Source of the DNA: Spirochaetota bacterium
GTDB lineage: Bacteria > Spirochaetota > UBA4802 > UBA5550
DNA length: 64,000 nucleotides
NCBI GenBank assembly: GCA_025457915.1
Contig: JALOTL010000012.1
Span: 1 to 64,000 of the forward strand
Reading direction: 5' to 3'
Each line of letters opens with the position of its first letter. Within the stretch, counting starts at the first letter, position 1. Position numbers and translations under genes: made by a program. Below, piece after piece: positions 26,651 through 34,852 of this stretch. Below the pieces are notes generated by a model. That model did no database searches. It saw only the letters and a list, made by a program, of their open reading frames with translations, and was not told the DNA's origin.

Positions 26651-27826
26651 ATGACCTCGCAGTTTACCAGGGAAGAGAACAGGCTCATTACGGGCATCAG
26701 CCTTATGACGGCGATCAGGATGCTGGGCGTCTCGATTATAATACCGGTTTTTTCAATTTTTGCGACCGGGATAGAAGGGGCCACTGCGGTTCTTGCCGGT
26801 GTTGCCGTGGGAGTTTTCGGCATTTCCCAGACGATATTCCAGGTCCCCATAGGCATCATGAGCGACCGGTGGGGCAGAAAACAGATGACAATGGCCGGAC
26901 TCGCGGTTTATTTCATCGGCACAGTTCTTTCGGGTCTTTGCACGGACATATATCAGCTCATAGCCGCCAGGTTTATCGCCGGCGCCGGCGCCGTGTCGGG
27001 TGTTACCCTGGCATGGCTTACGGACGGCATCTCGCTGGGCAACAGGAACCGGGCCCTTTCATATGTCGGTATGTCGATAGGCTTTGCCGTGATAGCGGGC
27101 TTTTCAATAAGCCCGGTTGTGGCCGGGTATTTAGGGGTATCCTTTCTTTTTTATATCTGCGCCGCGCTGACGGTCGCTTCCGGTATTTATGCGGCCCTGT
27201 TTCTCGAGAACAACGACCCGTCCCTGGCCGCGATGTTCGATGAGGAATATCACCTGGAGAAGGCCGGGATCGCCGCAGTGTTCAGGGACGCGGACCTCAT
27301 CAGGATCAACATAGCCGGCCTGGTGGGGAGCGCATGCCTTTCCGGCATGTTTTTCGTGCTGCCGATACTTATAAACAGGCAGATAGATCTGGAACGGATG
27401 TGGGTGATATACCTGCCGATGGCCGTAATCGGGACCATGCTGATGTTCTTTTTCAGCAAAAAGGCCGATGTCATCGGTCCGGTCAAGGTTGCGGCGATCG
27501 GGTTCGGATTCGAGATGGCCGGCGTGGCGACGGCCATGATTTCAGAGGGGCTTGTTTTTTTATTCACGGCGTTCGTGCTTTTTTATGCGGGCAACTGCAT
27601 CATTTCGCCGGTCCTTCCAGCCGCCGCATCGAAATATCCGTCCAACAGGCAGAAGGGCACTATCCTGAGCATGCTGAACTCCTCCCAGTTCATTGGATCG
27701 GGAATCGGGGGTCTTATCGGGGGCCTGATGCTCAGGCATTCAAGCGGACTTTTTTTCGCGATGATGATAATTCTGCTTCTCGTGGCGCAATCCGCGATAA
27801 TCGGCTTCAGGAATTATGAAAGATAG
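26651..27826 (+). CDS. MFS transporter
   Basis: A 391-residue inner-membrane protein with about 12 hydrophobic segments. The MFS loop 2-3 motif is present as GIMSDRWGRKQMT near residue 75, and GAGAVSGVTLAWLTDGI lies in helix 4. There is a central cytoplasmic loop with an acidic stretch (FDEEYHLEKAG, about 195-206). It resembles drug/sugar-type proton antiporters, but the substrate is unknown. It is translated just after the HD-domain hydrolase. Confidence 0.88.
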   Translation: MTSQFTREENRLITGISLMTAIRMLGVSIIIPVFSIFATGIEGATAVLAGVAVGVFGISQTIFQVPIGIMSDRWGRKQMTMAGLAVYFIGTVLSGLCTDIYQLIAARFIAGAGAVSGVTLAWLTDGISLGNRNRALSYVGMSIGFAVIAGFSISPVVAGYLGVSFLFYICAALTVASGIYAALFLENNDPSLAAMFDEEYHLEKAGIAAVFRDADLIRINIAGLVGSACLSGMFFVLPILINRQIDLERMWVIYLPMAVIGTMLMFFFSKKADVIGPVKVAAIGFGFEMAGVATAMISEGLVFLFTAFVLFYAGNCIISPVLPAAASKYPSNRQKGTILSMLNSSQFIGSGIGGLIGGLMLRHSSGLFFAMMIILLLVAQSAIIGFRNYER

Positions 27827-27843
27827 GCCGCGGGTGCGGGTTT

Positions 27844-28992
27844 TTAAAAATGAAAATGGAAAGTGTTGTTTTTGTGGTATTCAACTATTTTTTTCGCGTA
27901 GTCCATGCACTGGTCCTTGAATGTCCCCTTAAGCACGAATGGTTCGTCGTAAAGAGAACCGGCGTCCTTTTCCGGACCGTACATCATTCCCCCCACGGCA
28001 CCGGCATAAAGGTCTTCGGGTTTCTGCCCGGTCAGGTTGGCCCAGGCCAGCGCCCACATTGATGCCGCCTTGTTGGGATTGTATCCGCCTCCGCCTGTCG
28101 CGATTATAAACGGTGCGAATTCATTGATTGTTTTAACCACCTCTCCGTAGGCGTTTGAAGTGATGTTGAGGTTCGCAAGAGGGTCGGTCCTGTGCGCGTC
28201 GGCGCCGAGCTGTGCTACTATGACGTCAGGTTTGAATTTCTCGAGGAGTTTCGGAACGATTTTGTTGAAGGCATAGAGATACACCTCGTCATCGGAATAG
28301 TTCAGCAGTGGAATGTTCACGTTGTATCCCCTTCCCTCCCCTTCGCCCGTCTCGTATTCGAAGCCTGACCCCGGAAAAAGCGTGTAACCCGATTCATGGA
28401 TCGATATTGTCAGGACGCTGTTCATATCGTAGAATGCCTCCTGCACTCCGTCTCCGTGGTGCACGTCGATGTCGACATAGGCGACCCTTTTACCGCTGTT
28501 GACCAGATGGATGATGGCGATCACAAGGTCGTTTATGTAGCAGAAGCCCTCGGCCCTGTCCCTCATTGCATGGTGGAACCCGCCGAGAGGGTTGAACACC
28601 ATGCGGGCCCTGTTTCCCAGTATCAGCTCCGCTCCCGTCAGGGTTCCGCCAGCGGACTTTACCGAATAATCGTAAACCCCCTTGAACACCGGGTTGTCCG
28701 ATGTACCGAGGCCATGCATGGGCCACCTTTCCTTGTATGCCCCCCTGTCGCATTTTTTCAGGACCTGGATGTAGTCATAGGTGTGGAAATAAAAAAGGTG
28801 CTTTTCCTTCAGGGCTTCGGGTTCTTTTATTATGGATTCATTCCGGTCGAAGAGCGAGTACCTGTTAAGCAGTTCCAGCATCATCCTTGCCCTCGCGGGC
28901 TTGAAGGGGTGGCTGGGAGAGTATTCGTAGTCGGAGACCCTGTTGGAGTAAATCAGGACGTTTCTGCAGGCCGGATTTTTTTCCCTTTTCAT
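27844..28992 (-). CDS. acuC: AcuC-type deacetylase (histone deacetylase superfamily)
   Basis: A 382-residue zinc hydrolase of the arginase/deacetylase fold. Catalytic segments are GGFHHAMRDRAEGFC (the His-His dyad), YVDIDVHHGDGVQ (Asp and His zinc ligands) and QLGADAHRTDPLANL (Asp ligand), with the closing GGGGY turn. AcuC removes acetyl groups from acetylated lysine, in Bacillus from acetyl-CoA synthetase. acs in this window makes that the natural substrate to test. The start overlaps the DedA gene stop by four bases. The C-terminal end is His/Phe-rich (NNTFHFHF). Confidence 0.9.
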   Translation of the reverse strand: MKREKNPACRNVLIYSNRVSDYEYSPSHPFKPARARMMLELLNRYSLFDRNESIIKEPEALKEKHLFYFHTYDYIQVLKKCDRGAYKERWPMHGLGTSDNPVFKGVYDYSVKSAGGTLTGAELILGNRARMVFNPLGGFHHAMRDRAEGFCYINDLVIAIIHLVNSGKRVAYVDIDVHHGDGVQEAFYDMNSVLTISIHESGYTLFPGSGFEYETGEGEGRGYNVNIPLLNYSDDEVYLYAFNKIVPKLLEKFKPDVIVAQLGADAHRTDPLANLNITSNAYGEVVKTINEFAPFIIATGGGGYNPNKAASMWALAWANLTGQKPEDLYAGAVGGMMYGPEKDAGSLYDEPFVLKGTFKDQCMDYAKKIVEYHKNNTFHFHF

Positions 28993-29636
28993 GTCGGGTC
29001 CTTTCCGCCGCCGTCTTTCTTTTTTTTGTAGATCCGGTAGCAGAGATACGCGATCACCCCGACCGCGATGGCTATGCCTGCCGCGATGTTGTACTTCTTC
29101 ATGATGTCCGCTATTTTTTCTTTAACCACGTCCCAGTTGTTTCCCAGCATGAATCCGGCCTGTATCCAGATCAGGTTCCATACGGAAGCGCTTAAAAGGG
29201 ACAGGAGAAACACCCTGTGGATCTTAAGCCTCGAAATCCCGGACACGATTGAAATTACAGACCTTATCCCGGGGAGAAACCTGTTGGCCAGAACGATGAA
29301 ATAGCCGTACCGGTTGAACCATTCCTCGGCCTTCACAATCGCTTCGGCGGAGAATGCCTTGTAGTTTTTGTTTATGAAAAATTCCCTTTCGAGAAACCTT
29401 CCCACCATGAAAAGCGCCATGAATCCGACGACGCTTCCCAGGGTCGTAGAGATGTATACCATGAGATAATCCAGCCTGCCTGTGCCGACCAGAAACGCCC
29501 CGAAGGCCGTTATGGTATCGCCAGGTATGGGAGGGAAGAGGTTTTCAACCACCGCGCTCGCGAAGAGGAAGAAGTATAAAAAGACATTGTTCTGGGGCAG
29601 AAGAAAATCGATCAGATCCTGTAGCAATTTTTCCAT
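28989..29636 (-). CDS. DedA-family membrane protein
   Basis: A 215-residue integral membrane protein of the DedA/SNARE-associated family. Hallmarks are the ENLFPPIPGDTITAFGAFL segment (about 31-49), a glycine-rich middle, and RFLPGIRSVISIVSGISRLK (about 117-136) with the conserved Arg and Gly. DedA proteins are linked to lipid flipping across the membrane and to proton-motive-force homeostasis. It ends in a lysine-rich cytoplasmic tail. Its stop overlaps the acuC start. Confidence 0.92.
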   Translation of the reverse strand: MEKLLQDLIDFLLPQNNVFLYFFLFASAVVENLFPPIPGDTITAFGAFLVGTGRLDYLMVYISTTLGSVVGFMALFMVGRFLEREFFINKNYKAFSAEAIVKAEEWFNRYGYFIVLANRFLPGIRSVISIVSGISRLKIHRVFLLSLLSASVWNLIWIQAGFMLGNNWDVVKEKIADIMKKYNIAAGIAIAVGVIAYLCYRIYKKKKDGGGKDPT

Positions 29637-29705
29637 TGGAACACCCGGTTGGAGGATAAAAAAATAATTAATGGATTAAATCCATGATGCTGCTCTATTA
29701 ACAGT

Positions 29706-29730
29706 ATATTTAAACGATATGTTTAAATAT
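29706..29730. repeat. A/T-rich inverted repeat
   Basis: ATATTTAAAC and its exact complement are separated by five bases, in the intergenic stretch between the dedA and FadL-like genes. A T-rich run follows on the plus strand. It could be an operator or a weak terminator. Confidence 0.45.
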
Positions 29731-29879
29731 TATTTTTTTCTATTTATGAATTGATTTTTATAAACCAGTAAAATAGGGGTGTTTAAAAATGCAAATAATA
29801 ATCCATCCCGCTGAGGGTTTTAGGTGGGCCCGATGTGATCAATGATGGTTATTTGTACAATTTACAACGGGGTTATATT

Positions 29880-31205
29880 ATGATAAAAAAAGCTCTATGG
29901 GCGGCTTTATTCCTGTTTATTTTTATCGGTAATCTTTATTCACAGGCGCTGGACATACCATTCATATTCGGAGCCAAGCACAACGCCATGGCGGGTGCCG
30001 GATCGGCTCATGTAAAGGGCGGGACCAGCATAGCCATGAACCCGGCAGGACTGGCCGAGATCAAGGATTTCGAGGCTGAAATTACGGTGACAAACATGTA
30101 CATGGAACTCAAGGCCCCGGTAAACGGGCCCGGAACCAGGAGCACGACCAAGGCTTACTATCCCCTGATGTTTTTCGGCATGGGTAAGAGGCTGAATGAC
30201 ATATTTACAGTGGGCTTCCTCGTGTATACGCCTTCGGGCGGCGGCGCGGTTTTTCACGGCATCAACGTCGGCGATCCGTACCTCCCGAGAAACGATTTCA
30301 ACGGCAAGCTGGCCTTCGTCGAGTTCGGACCCTGCCTGGCAGTCAACCTTCCCTGGGGATTTAAACTGGGGTTCGTGTACAGGTTCAATTACATCGAACA
30401 GTGGGCGTCGATGTACGACGTGTCGATGCTTGCATTAAAGACATACAATTATTCCCACCTGCGCGGATACGGCATGCAGGGAGTGAGGGCCGGGATCCAG
30501 TGGCATCCCATCGACCAGCTCCATATCGGGGCCTCATTCAGGACGAGGGTCGTAATGGACATCAAGGGGGATTCAAGGGTGACCATAGCTCAGGACAACG
30601 TCACTTCAACGTTAATTCCCGGGCTGCCCGTGACCGGCCTGGCCGGGCTGAGGATGACCCTCCCCACCGCGTCGACCGCGAGGTACGCTGAAATGATGAC
30701 CGTCGGGATAACCTATGAATACCTGAAGGATACGGTCTTCCTGAGCTTCGACTATTCGAGGACCTGGTACAGCTGCTACAAATCCATAACGGTCCAAAAA
30801 CCCTTCCCGATGATGATACCTGTTAAGGCAAAGGACACGGACATATTCAGGTTCGGCGCCGAGCTCTGGATAAACAAGAACGTCCCGCTGAGGTTCGGGA
30901 TAGGGCATGATTCGGGATGCGCAAACGAAAAGTATCACAACTACAGGACGAACGGAGCGCCAGCGCCCGCGTACTATTTCGGGATCGGGACCGGGTACAG
31001 GTTTGAGAAGGACCTGGAGATCAACATTGCCTTCAACTACATGGTCAACACGGGCAGGGTGGGGTATGAAAATAACCCGTTCCCTTATTCATTCATACCA
31101 ACGGGAAACACTTTTACGCCGAGTTATAACCTTCTTCCGGCTCAGCCGGGATATTATTCCTCCCGGGGATATTTTGGTTCAATCGAAGCAAAATACAGCA
31201 TATAA
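29880..31205 (+). CDS. FadL/OmpP1-type outer-membrane transport protein
   Basis: About 441 residues with a cleavable signal peptide (MIKKALWAALFLFIFIGNLYSQ). The start ATG at 29880 has a GGGG element seven bases before it. The mature N-terminus, NAMAGAGSAHVKGGTSIAMNPAGLAEI, is the hatch-like NPAGL signature of FadL/OmpP1/TodX proteins, and the rest is alternating beta-strand sequence with aromatic residues. The last strand ends in GSIEAKYSI, where aromatic C-termini are typical of outer-membrane proteins. Such barrels let hydrophobic substrates, often long-chain fatty acids, cross the outer membrane; a link to the acyl-CoA genes nearby is plausible. Confidence 0.88.
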   Translation: MIKKALWAALFLFIFIGNLYSQALDIPFIFGAKHNAMAGAGSAHVKGGTSIAMNPAGLAEIKDFEAEITVTNMYMELKAPVNGPGTRSTTKAYYPLMFFGMGKRLNDIFTVGFLVYTPSGGGAVFHGINVGDPYLPRNDFNGKLAFVEFGPCLAVNLPWGFKLGFVYRFNYIEQWASMYDVSMLALKTYNYSHLRGYGMQGVRAGIQWHPIDQLHIGASFRTRVVMDIKGDSRVTIAQDNVTSTLIPGLPVTGLAGLRMTLPTASTARYAEMMTVGITYEYLKDTVFLSFDYSRTWYSCYKSITVQKPFPMMIPVKAKDTDIFRFGAELWINKNVPLRFGIGHDSGCANEKYHNYRTNGAPAPAYYFGIGTGYRFEKDLEINIAFNYMVNTGRVGYENNPFPYSFIPTGNTFTPSYNLLPAQPGYYSSRGYFGSIEAKYSI

Positions 31206-31222
31206 ATACAGCCGGAAAATTG

Positions 31223-31250
31223 AAAACGGCCCGCGAGGGCCGTTTTTTTT
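31223..31250 (+). terminator. Rho-independent terminator after the FadL-like gene
   Basis: AAAACGGCCC at 31223-31232 pairs with 31237-31246 across a four-base GCGA loop, followed by more T. Its location 18 bases after the stop fits. Confidence 0.9.
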
Positions 31251-31286
31251 ATTCCCGGTCTGTTTATAATATTAACTCTCCAGTCA

Positions 31287-32114
31287 TCAGTTGGAAGACA
31301 TCTTTCTGAATTTTTTTATCATTGCTTTATTCAAAAGATAAATCAGCGAAGGGAAAATTTTGTTTATCATGAAGAGAAACCTGGCATGGAACGGGAATAC
31401 TATCATTTTTTTGTTTCCTGCCACCCCCCTGAGTATGATTTCCGCCGCCCTCTCGGGCCCCATCATCCTCGAGGGCAGTCCCGATACGTATTTTTTCCTA
31501 TCAACCTTTTTCACAGTTATGGAATCATAGAAGGCGGTTTTTATCACGCCGGGACAGACCAGCGTCATGTTTACGCCGAGGTCCCTGGCCTCGGCCATGA
31601 GGGAAAGGGTCAGCCCGGCAAGGGCGAATTTTGAAGCGGTATAAGGCACGTTGATTGAAAAGGGAATGATCCCCGCCATGGACGCGATGTTGATTATATG
31701 TCCGCCTCCCCGGGCGATCATCAGGGGGTAGATCTCCATTATTCCATTTACAGCGCCCCGGAAATTGACGTTGAACACCATGTCCATGTCCCTTGCGGTA
31801 CAGTCCCTGAAGTCGCAGCTGAAGCCGACGCCGGCATTGTTGAAAAGGAAGTCAATCCTTCCGAATTTTTTCAGGGACGCCTTCAGCGCCTTCCTGAAGG
31901 ACCCGGGATCTGTCACGTCGGTTTTCATCGCCGCCGCCGTTCCGCCGCCCCTGATTATTTCAGAGGCGACAAGATCCGCGCCGGAAAAATTTTTATCCGC
32001 CACCGTCACCGCCGCGCCGTTTTTCGCAAGCGCCAGGCACAGGGCCCTTCCGATCCCGGACGAACCTCCGGTAACGAAAGCTGTCCTGCCGTTGAATTTT
32101 TTTCTTATTCCCAT
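31287..32114 (-). CDS. Short-chain dehydrogenase/reductase
   Basis: About 275 residues. The Rossmann cofactor motif GGSSGIGRALCLALA is near the N-terminus, NNAGVG follows, and the active site is YTASKFALAG with Ser upstream in INIASMAGI. The C-terminus is hydrophobic and basic (FLFMINKIFPSLIYLL...MIKKFRKM), suggesting membrane contact. I place the start at ATG 32114, because AAAGGG is 8 bases upstream; the longer frame starts with TTG inside the end of the UbiA remnant. The substrate is unknown. Confidence 0.88.
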   Translation of the reverse strand: MGIRKKFNGRTAFVTGGSSGIGRALCLALAKNGAAVTVADKNFSGADLVASEIIRGGGTAAAMKTDVTDPGSFRKALKASLKKFGRIDFLFNNAGVGFSCDFRDCTARDMDMVFNVNFRGAVNGIMEIYPLMIARGGGHIINIASMAGIIPFSINVPYTASKFALAGLTLSLMAEARDLGVNMTLVCPGVIKTAFYDSITVKKVDRKKYVSGLPSRMMGPERAAEIILRGVAGNKKMIVFPFHARFLFMINKIFPSLIYLLNKAMIKKFRKMSSN

Positions 32115-32128
32115 GCGTTTAACCCTTT

Positions 32129-32419
32129 TCAAATCAAGCCGGCTGTCTGAAATATTTTTCCGCGGTACGGGTTTCTGCCGGCATAAGCCCTTGCCGGCCC
32201 GTTGACAGGGTCGAATTCAATGTCGCGGCGGTCGTTCACGAGATATCCCGCGCAGACGACAAGGAATAGCGATGCGATTCCCGGGGTCATCGTTTCAGTA
32301 GCGCCGGGTTTGTCCAGGTGCATGATTGACCCGCAGGAATAAACCGGTATCGTGAAAAAGCCTGAGATTATTAATAACGTTTTTCCCGGCCTGAAGATGC
32401 TGTAATATTTTAGAATCAT
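32129..32419 (-). pseudogene. Truncated UbiA-type prenyltransferase remnant
   Basis: A frame of about 96 residues, beginning MILKYYSIFRPGKTLLIIS. It holds one or two membrane segments, then VNDRRDIEFDPVNGPAR, which is the first Asp-rich motif (N-D-x-x-D-x-x-x-D) of the UbiA superfamily. Intact members have about 280 residues and a second Asp motif; here the frame stops soon after the first. It abuts the SDR gene. It is read as the remains of a UbiA gene cut by deletion, not as a working enzyme. Confidence 0.6.
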
Positions 32420-32566
32420 TGAATTCCCGGATGCGGCGGATACCATTGCCGCCCGAGACGAAGATTTTTACTTTACATGATTGCCCTGAAATGATTTTAT
32501 CCATGAGTTTACCTGGTTTCGCTCAAAGGTCAAGCATAAACTTAAGGAATTGAAAAGGAGAAAATA

Positions 32567-33265
32567 ATGGAAACTGCCGTTATCAAGAGACGCCATATTT
32601 TTTTTCTGATGGCACTTGCGGTGCTCTGCTCCGGGACCCTGTTTGCGGGCGGGGAGGCCGTGATAGACGCGGGCGCCGGGCTGAGGATGAGGGAGGCCCC
32701 GGGGCAGGAAGCGAAGATAATTACCGTGGTTCCCGACAAGACAAAAGTGGCCATCCTGGAGGAAAAGCCGCCGGTCGTCGAGGTGGCGGGCAGGAAGGGA
32801 ATGTGGACCAGGATTAAATGGGGCAAACACAGCGGCTGGGTTTTCGGCGGATTCCTGTCGAAGGAGTCCGGGAATGTCACTGTCCTGGCGCTGAGGCCCG
32901 ATATGCCGACTGACTGGGTCCAGGTCAGGAAGGAAAAAGGCGAATGGGTGACGAACACGTACTGCAATGCCGAGAAGCCCAGTGTCAGGATAGAAAGGGG
33001 CCCGTCGGGCGCGGCGATTTTAATCGGCTATGGGCAGGACGGCGTCAGGCTGGAGATTGAGAGGATAATAGACCAGAATGAAGTCATGTTTTTCGTAACC
33101 AGGCCGACAGGCGGACAGAAATCCTACAAGATAAGGTTCCAGTTCACTAAGGAAAAGGGGATTGGGAAATGGAGGGTCTTCGGCGACATGGACAAGGACG
33201 GATTCTTCATAGACAGGGACTCGGCGAAGGGAATTAAAAATATCCAGGAAAAATGCGACCAATAA
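32567..33265 (+). CDS. Secreted SH3-domain protein
   Basis: A 232-residue protein with a signal peptide (HIFFLMALAVLCSGTLFAGG). The bacterial SH3 domain covers about 28-100: GAGLRMREAPGQEAKIITVVPDKTKVAILEE, ending WTRIKWGKHSGWVFGGFL. The remaining part (about 120-225) is beta-rich without a recognised family. SH3b domains usually bind cell-wall peptides. The start ATG at 32567 is preceded by AAAGGAGA. It stands alone. Confidence 0.85.
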   Translation: METAVIKRRHIFFLMALAVLCSGTLFAGGEAVIDAGAGLRMREAPGQEAKIITVVPDKTKVAILEEKPPVVEVAGRKGMWTRIKWGKHSGWVFGGFLSKESGNVTVLALRPDMPTDWVQVRKEKGEWVTNTYCNAEKPSVRIERGPSGAAILIGYGQDGVRLEIERIIDQNEVMFFVTRPTGGQKSYKIRFQFTKEKGIGKWRVFGDMDKDGFFIDRDSAKGIKNIQEKCDQ

Positions 33266-33381
33266 TGATCCGGGTTTTTTTCCGGTAAGCCGTTTAATTC
33301 ATTTTTCAAATTTTTTAAACGCATATGAATGTGTTAAGGAATATTATCATCAGCAGATATTTTTTTGGACGGTTAAATTAA

Positions 33382-34566
33382 ATGAAAAAAGAAAAGTTGA
33401 AACTCTTCACCCCCGGCAGCATAGGTCCGGTCAGGCTCAGGAACAGGTCGATACGCTCGGCGGCATTCGAGGGAATGTGCCCGGACGGGATCCCGTCCGA
33501 GTCGCTTTTCAATTATCACAGGTCGGTCGCAGAAGGCGGGATAGGCATGACGACCGTGGCCTACGTGGCCGTGTCCAACGACGGCAGGTCTTTCGCCCAC
33601 CAGGCCTGGATGAGGCCGGAGATCGTGCCGAACTTCAAGAGGCTCACGGACGCTGTTCACAGAGGCGGGGCGAAGGCCTCGGTGCAGATAGGCCATTGCG
33701 GCAACATGGCGGACAGCTCTGCCACGGGCGAGAGGCCGCTCGCTCCAACCGGCAGGGTAAACATCTACGGGCCCACCTTCCCGAGGGCGATGAACGAGGA
33801 CGACATGCTCAGGGTCGCTGCGGATTTCGGGAGAACGGTCGAACTGGCCCGCAAGTCCGGGTTCGACGCCGTTGAGGTGCATGCGGGCCACGGCTATCTC
33901 ATAAGCCAGTTTCTTTCGCCTTACACAAACAGGAGGAAGGACCGTTGGGGAGGGAGCCTTGAGAACAGGGCCCGATTCATGAGGCTCGTTCTTGCCGGGG
34001 TCAGGAAGGCCGCGAAAAAGGACATGGCTGTGATAGTGAAGATGAACCTCCGCGACGGATTCAGGGGCGGGATGGAGCTGGATGAGGCCGTCGAGGTGGC
34101 GGGGATGATCGAGGAGTGCGGTGCCGACGCAATCGTCCCGAGCGGTGGCTTCGTGAGCAGGGCGCCGATGTACGTGATGAGGGGAGAGTGGCCCAGGAGG
34201 GAGCTGGTCAGGCACATCACCAGCCCGTTCATGAAATTCGGGATTTCGGTTTTCAGCCGCTTCATGATACAGAACGAGCCTTTCCGCGAGGGGTATTTCC
34301 TCCCGGACGCACTTTCGGTCAGGAAGGCGGTCAAGATCCCGGTAATCTACGTGGGCGGGGTACTGTCCCTGCAGAAGATAGAGGAGATCCTCGGCATGGG
34401 TTTCGATTTCGTGGCCATGGCCAGGGCCCTCATCATAGAGCCCGATTTCATCAGCAGGCTGAAGAACGGCCGATCGCTCGTTTCAAGGTGCGCTGAATGC
34501 GCGCCATGCAACCGCTGCATCGCCACGATGTATACTGGAGAGGCCGAGTGCATGTTGGGCAGGTGA
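33382..34566 (+). CDS. NADH:flavin oxidoreductase of the old-yellow-enzyme family, iron-sulfur type
   Basis: A 394-residue TIM-barrel flavoprotein. FMN-site and substrate residues appear in RNRSIRSAAFEGM near the start, ASVQIGHCGNMA, EVHAGHGYLISQFLSPYTNRRKDRWGGSLENRARF (the family catalytic His-x-x-His-type helix) and VIYVGGV...MARALIIEPDF. The C-terminus carries SRCAECAPCNRC and a further Cys, the [4Fe-4S] cluster region of 2,4-dienoyl-CoA reductases, but the following NADPH/FAD domain of those enzymes is absent. An ene-reductase on an unsaturated acyl or related substrate is likely. A second homologue lies convergently at 34853-36052. Confidence 0.88.
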   Translation: MKKEKLKLFTPGSIGPVRLRNRSIRSAAFEGMCPDGIPSESLFNYHRSVAEGGIGMTTVAYVAVSNDGRSFAHQAWMRPEIVPNFKRLTDAVHRGGAKASVQIGHCGNMADSSATGERPLAPTGRVNIYGPTFPRAMNEDDMLRVAADFGRTVELARKSGFDAVEVHAGHGYLISQFLSPYTNRRKDRWGGSLENRARFMRLVLAGVRKAAKKDMAVIVKMNLRDGFRGGMELDEAVEVAGMIEECGADAIVPSGGFVSRAPMYVMRGEWPRRELVRHITSPFMKFGISVFSRFMIQNEPFREGYFLPDALSVRKAVKIPVIYVGGVLSLQKIEEILGMGFDFVAMARALIIEPDFISRLKNGRSLVSRCAECAPCNRCIATMYTGEAECMLGR

Positions 34567-34576
34567 CCGGGGTGAT

Positions 34577-34610
34577 AAAAAAAGGCCCGGTAAAATCCGC
34601 CGGGCCTTCC
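34577..34610. terminator. Terminator-like hairpin downstream of the first OYE gene
   Basis: GGCCCGG at 34584-34590 pairs with 34600-34606 (plus an AA/TT extension) around a nine-base loop. A-rich sequence lies before and after, so termination may be stronger on the minus strand. Confidence 0.65.
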
Positions 34611-34650
34611 AATAAAAAATTATTTGCTGATTTGGATCAGTACAGCCGAC

Positions 34651-34833
34651 TCATTTCACCGTTACGGGCTTTCTGTCCACGACGTTATACTGTTTTGTCG
34701 GATAATCGCTGTGGAGACGCACCTCGTATTTTCCCGCCGCCTTCACTTTCGCAAGCGGAACGTCTACGGTCGCCTGGTTGTTCGGAACGAATGTTCATGA
34801 TCCCCATTTGTTCTTCATGTCAAATACATTCAT
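34651..34833 (-). pseudogene. Small interrupted gene remnant with an in-frame TGA
   Basis: On the minus strand an ATG at 34833 opens MNVFDMKNKWGS, then a TGA at 34797-34795, and the same frame goes on for 47 codons to a TGA at 34653-34651. The second part reads FVPNNQATVDVPLAKVKAAG, then KYEVRLHSDYPTKQYNVVDR, and is well-formed beta-domain sequence. It looks like the end of a secreted or extracytoplasmic domain whose gene has decayed. No family is named, and a Sec-type read-through is unlikely. Confidence 0.45.
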
Positions 34834-34852
34834 TGAATAAATTAAACGCGTT

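Noticed and set aside
33373-34215. 280-codon open frame on the minus strand
   Set aside because: It lies entirely inside the OYE-type gene on the other strand, which has clear family motifs. The frame is a by-product of codon bias.
34651-34833. Selenocysteine reading of the TGA at 34797-34795
   Set aside because: No hairpin suitable as a SECIS element is seen just downstream, and the gene looks decayed.
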